Below are positions 51,056 to 51,056 of a DNA stretch of 51,056 nt, in pieces. A program made the position numbers and the translations under genes. The DNA comes from JAEZDR01 sp039811185 (lineage in GTDB: Bacteria > Bacteroidota > Bacteroidia > Chitinophagales > Chitinophagaceae): contig JBDHYF010000012.1 in assembly GCA_039811185.1 (NCBI GenBank), forward strand, positions 1 through 51,056, given 5' to 3'. Each line of letters begins with the position of its first letter. Positions within the stretch are counted from its first letter, which is position 1. The notes below the pieces were generated by a model that was not told the origin of the DNA, made no database searches, and saw only the letters and a program-made list of their open reading frames with translations.

Positions 51056-51056
51056 A

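Noticed and set aside
1..51056. CRISPR arrays, insertion sequences, prophage or integrase genes, rRNA.
   Set aside because: No repeat-spacer pattern, transposase, integrase, phage gene or rRNA signature was seen on either strand.

Overview
The window reads as chromosomal DNA of a member of the Bacteroidota, most likely the order Chitinophagales. The evidence is: repeated TAnnTTTG -7 promoter boxes; a type IX secretion C-terminal sorting domain; a BshC bacillithiol enzyme; an archaeal-type ProS; a SWIB-domain protein; and the gene order parA-parB-DUF5683-dapB. It carries 47 supported protein genes and two tRNA genes. I see no insertion sequence, prophage, CRISPR array or rRNA, and no gene-free stretch longer than about 280 bases. 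The genus is an inference.

Layout. 1-6.3 kb: a hypothetical gene with yebC, an APC amino-acid permease, a dicarboxylate/amino-acid symporter with an unusual two-part DedA protein, and a small outer-membrane barrel. 6.3-10.2 kb (minus): an operon of a UPF0173 metallo-hydrolase, parA, parB, a DUF5683 membrane protein and dapB, joining chromosome segregation to lysine/diaminopimelate synthesis. 10.3-12.5 kb: a membrane-anchored metallophosphoesterase and a secreted protein of unknown role. 12.6-18.7 kb (minus): a dihydroorotase-like protein that has lost its metal ligands, DUF4199, two glycosyltransferases, and hddA-gmhA-gmhB, three of the four steps to GDP-D-glycero-alpha-D-manno-heptose. 18.8-22.8 kb: tRNA-Pro(GGG), a secreted thioredoxin-fold protein, a dipeptidyl peptidase IV, and pdhB.

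22.9-29.0 kb (minus): a glycan-initiation operon that matches the Campylobacter Pgl set (PglF-, PglE-, PglD-, PglC- and PglA-like). It should make UDP-di-N-acetylbacillosamine and load it on a lipid carrier. Its first gene encodes a small secreted protein ending in a PVDGG/hydrophobic/basic tail that resembles exosortase-type sorting signals. 29.1-38.3 kb: a GNAT protein, a FadL-like porin, a Tyr-rich lipoprotein, proS, a VWA protein and a GH31 glycosidase. 38.4-44.9 kb: a lipoprotein, a histone-H1-tailed SWIB protein, an orphan ABC ATPase, purK-purE, bshC with a phosphoribosyltransferase, and a small membrane protein. 44.9-51.06 kb: an S41 protease, an N-acetylglucosamine-kinase-like protein, a type IX secreted protein, rlmB, a FabH-like synthase and tRNA-Met.

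The unifying theme is cell-surface construction: heptose and bacillosamine sugars, two polymer-building gene sets, outer-membrane proteins and sorting signals, set among housekeeping genes. Genes are packed tightly. Several convergent pairs overlap at their stop codons, and many operon genes overlap by 1-20 bases. The most unusual items are the metal-ligand-less dihydroorotase, the SWIB protein with a histone-like tail, the DedA protein with an extracytoplasmic N-terminal domain, and the PVDGG-tailed protein heading the Pgl-like operon.
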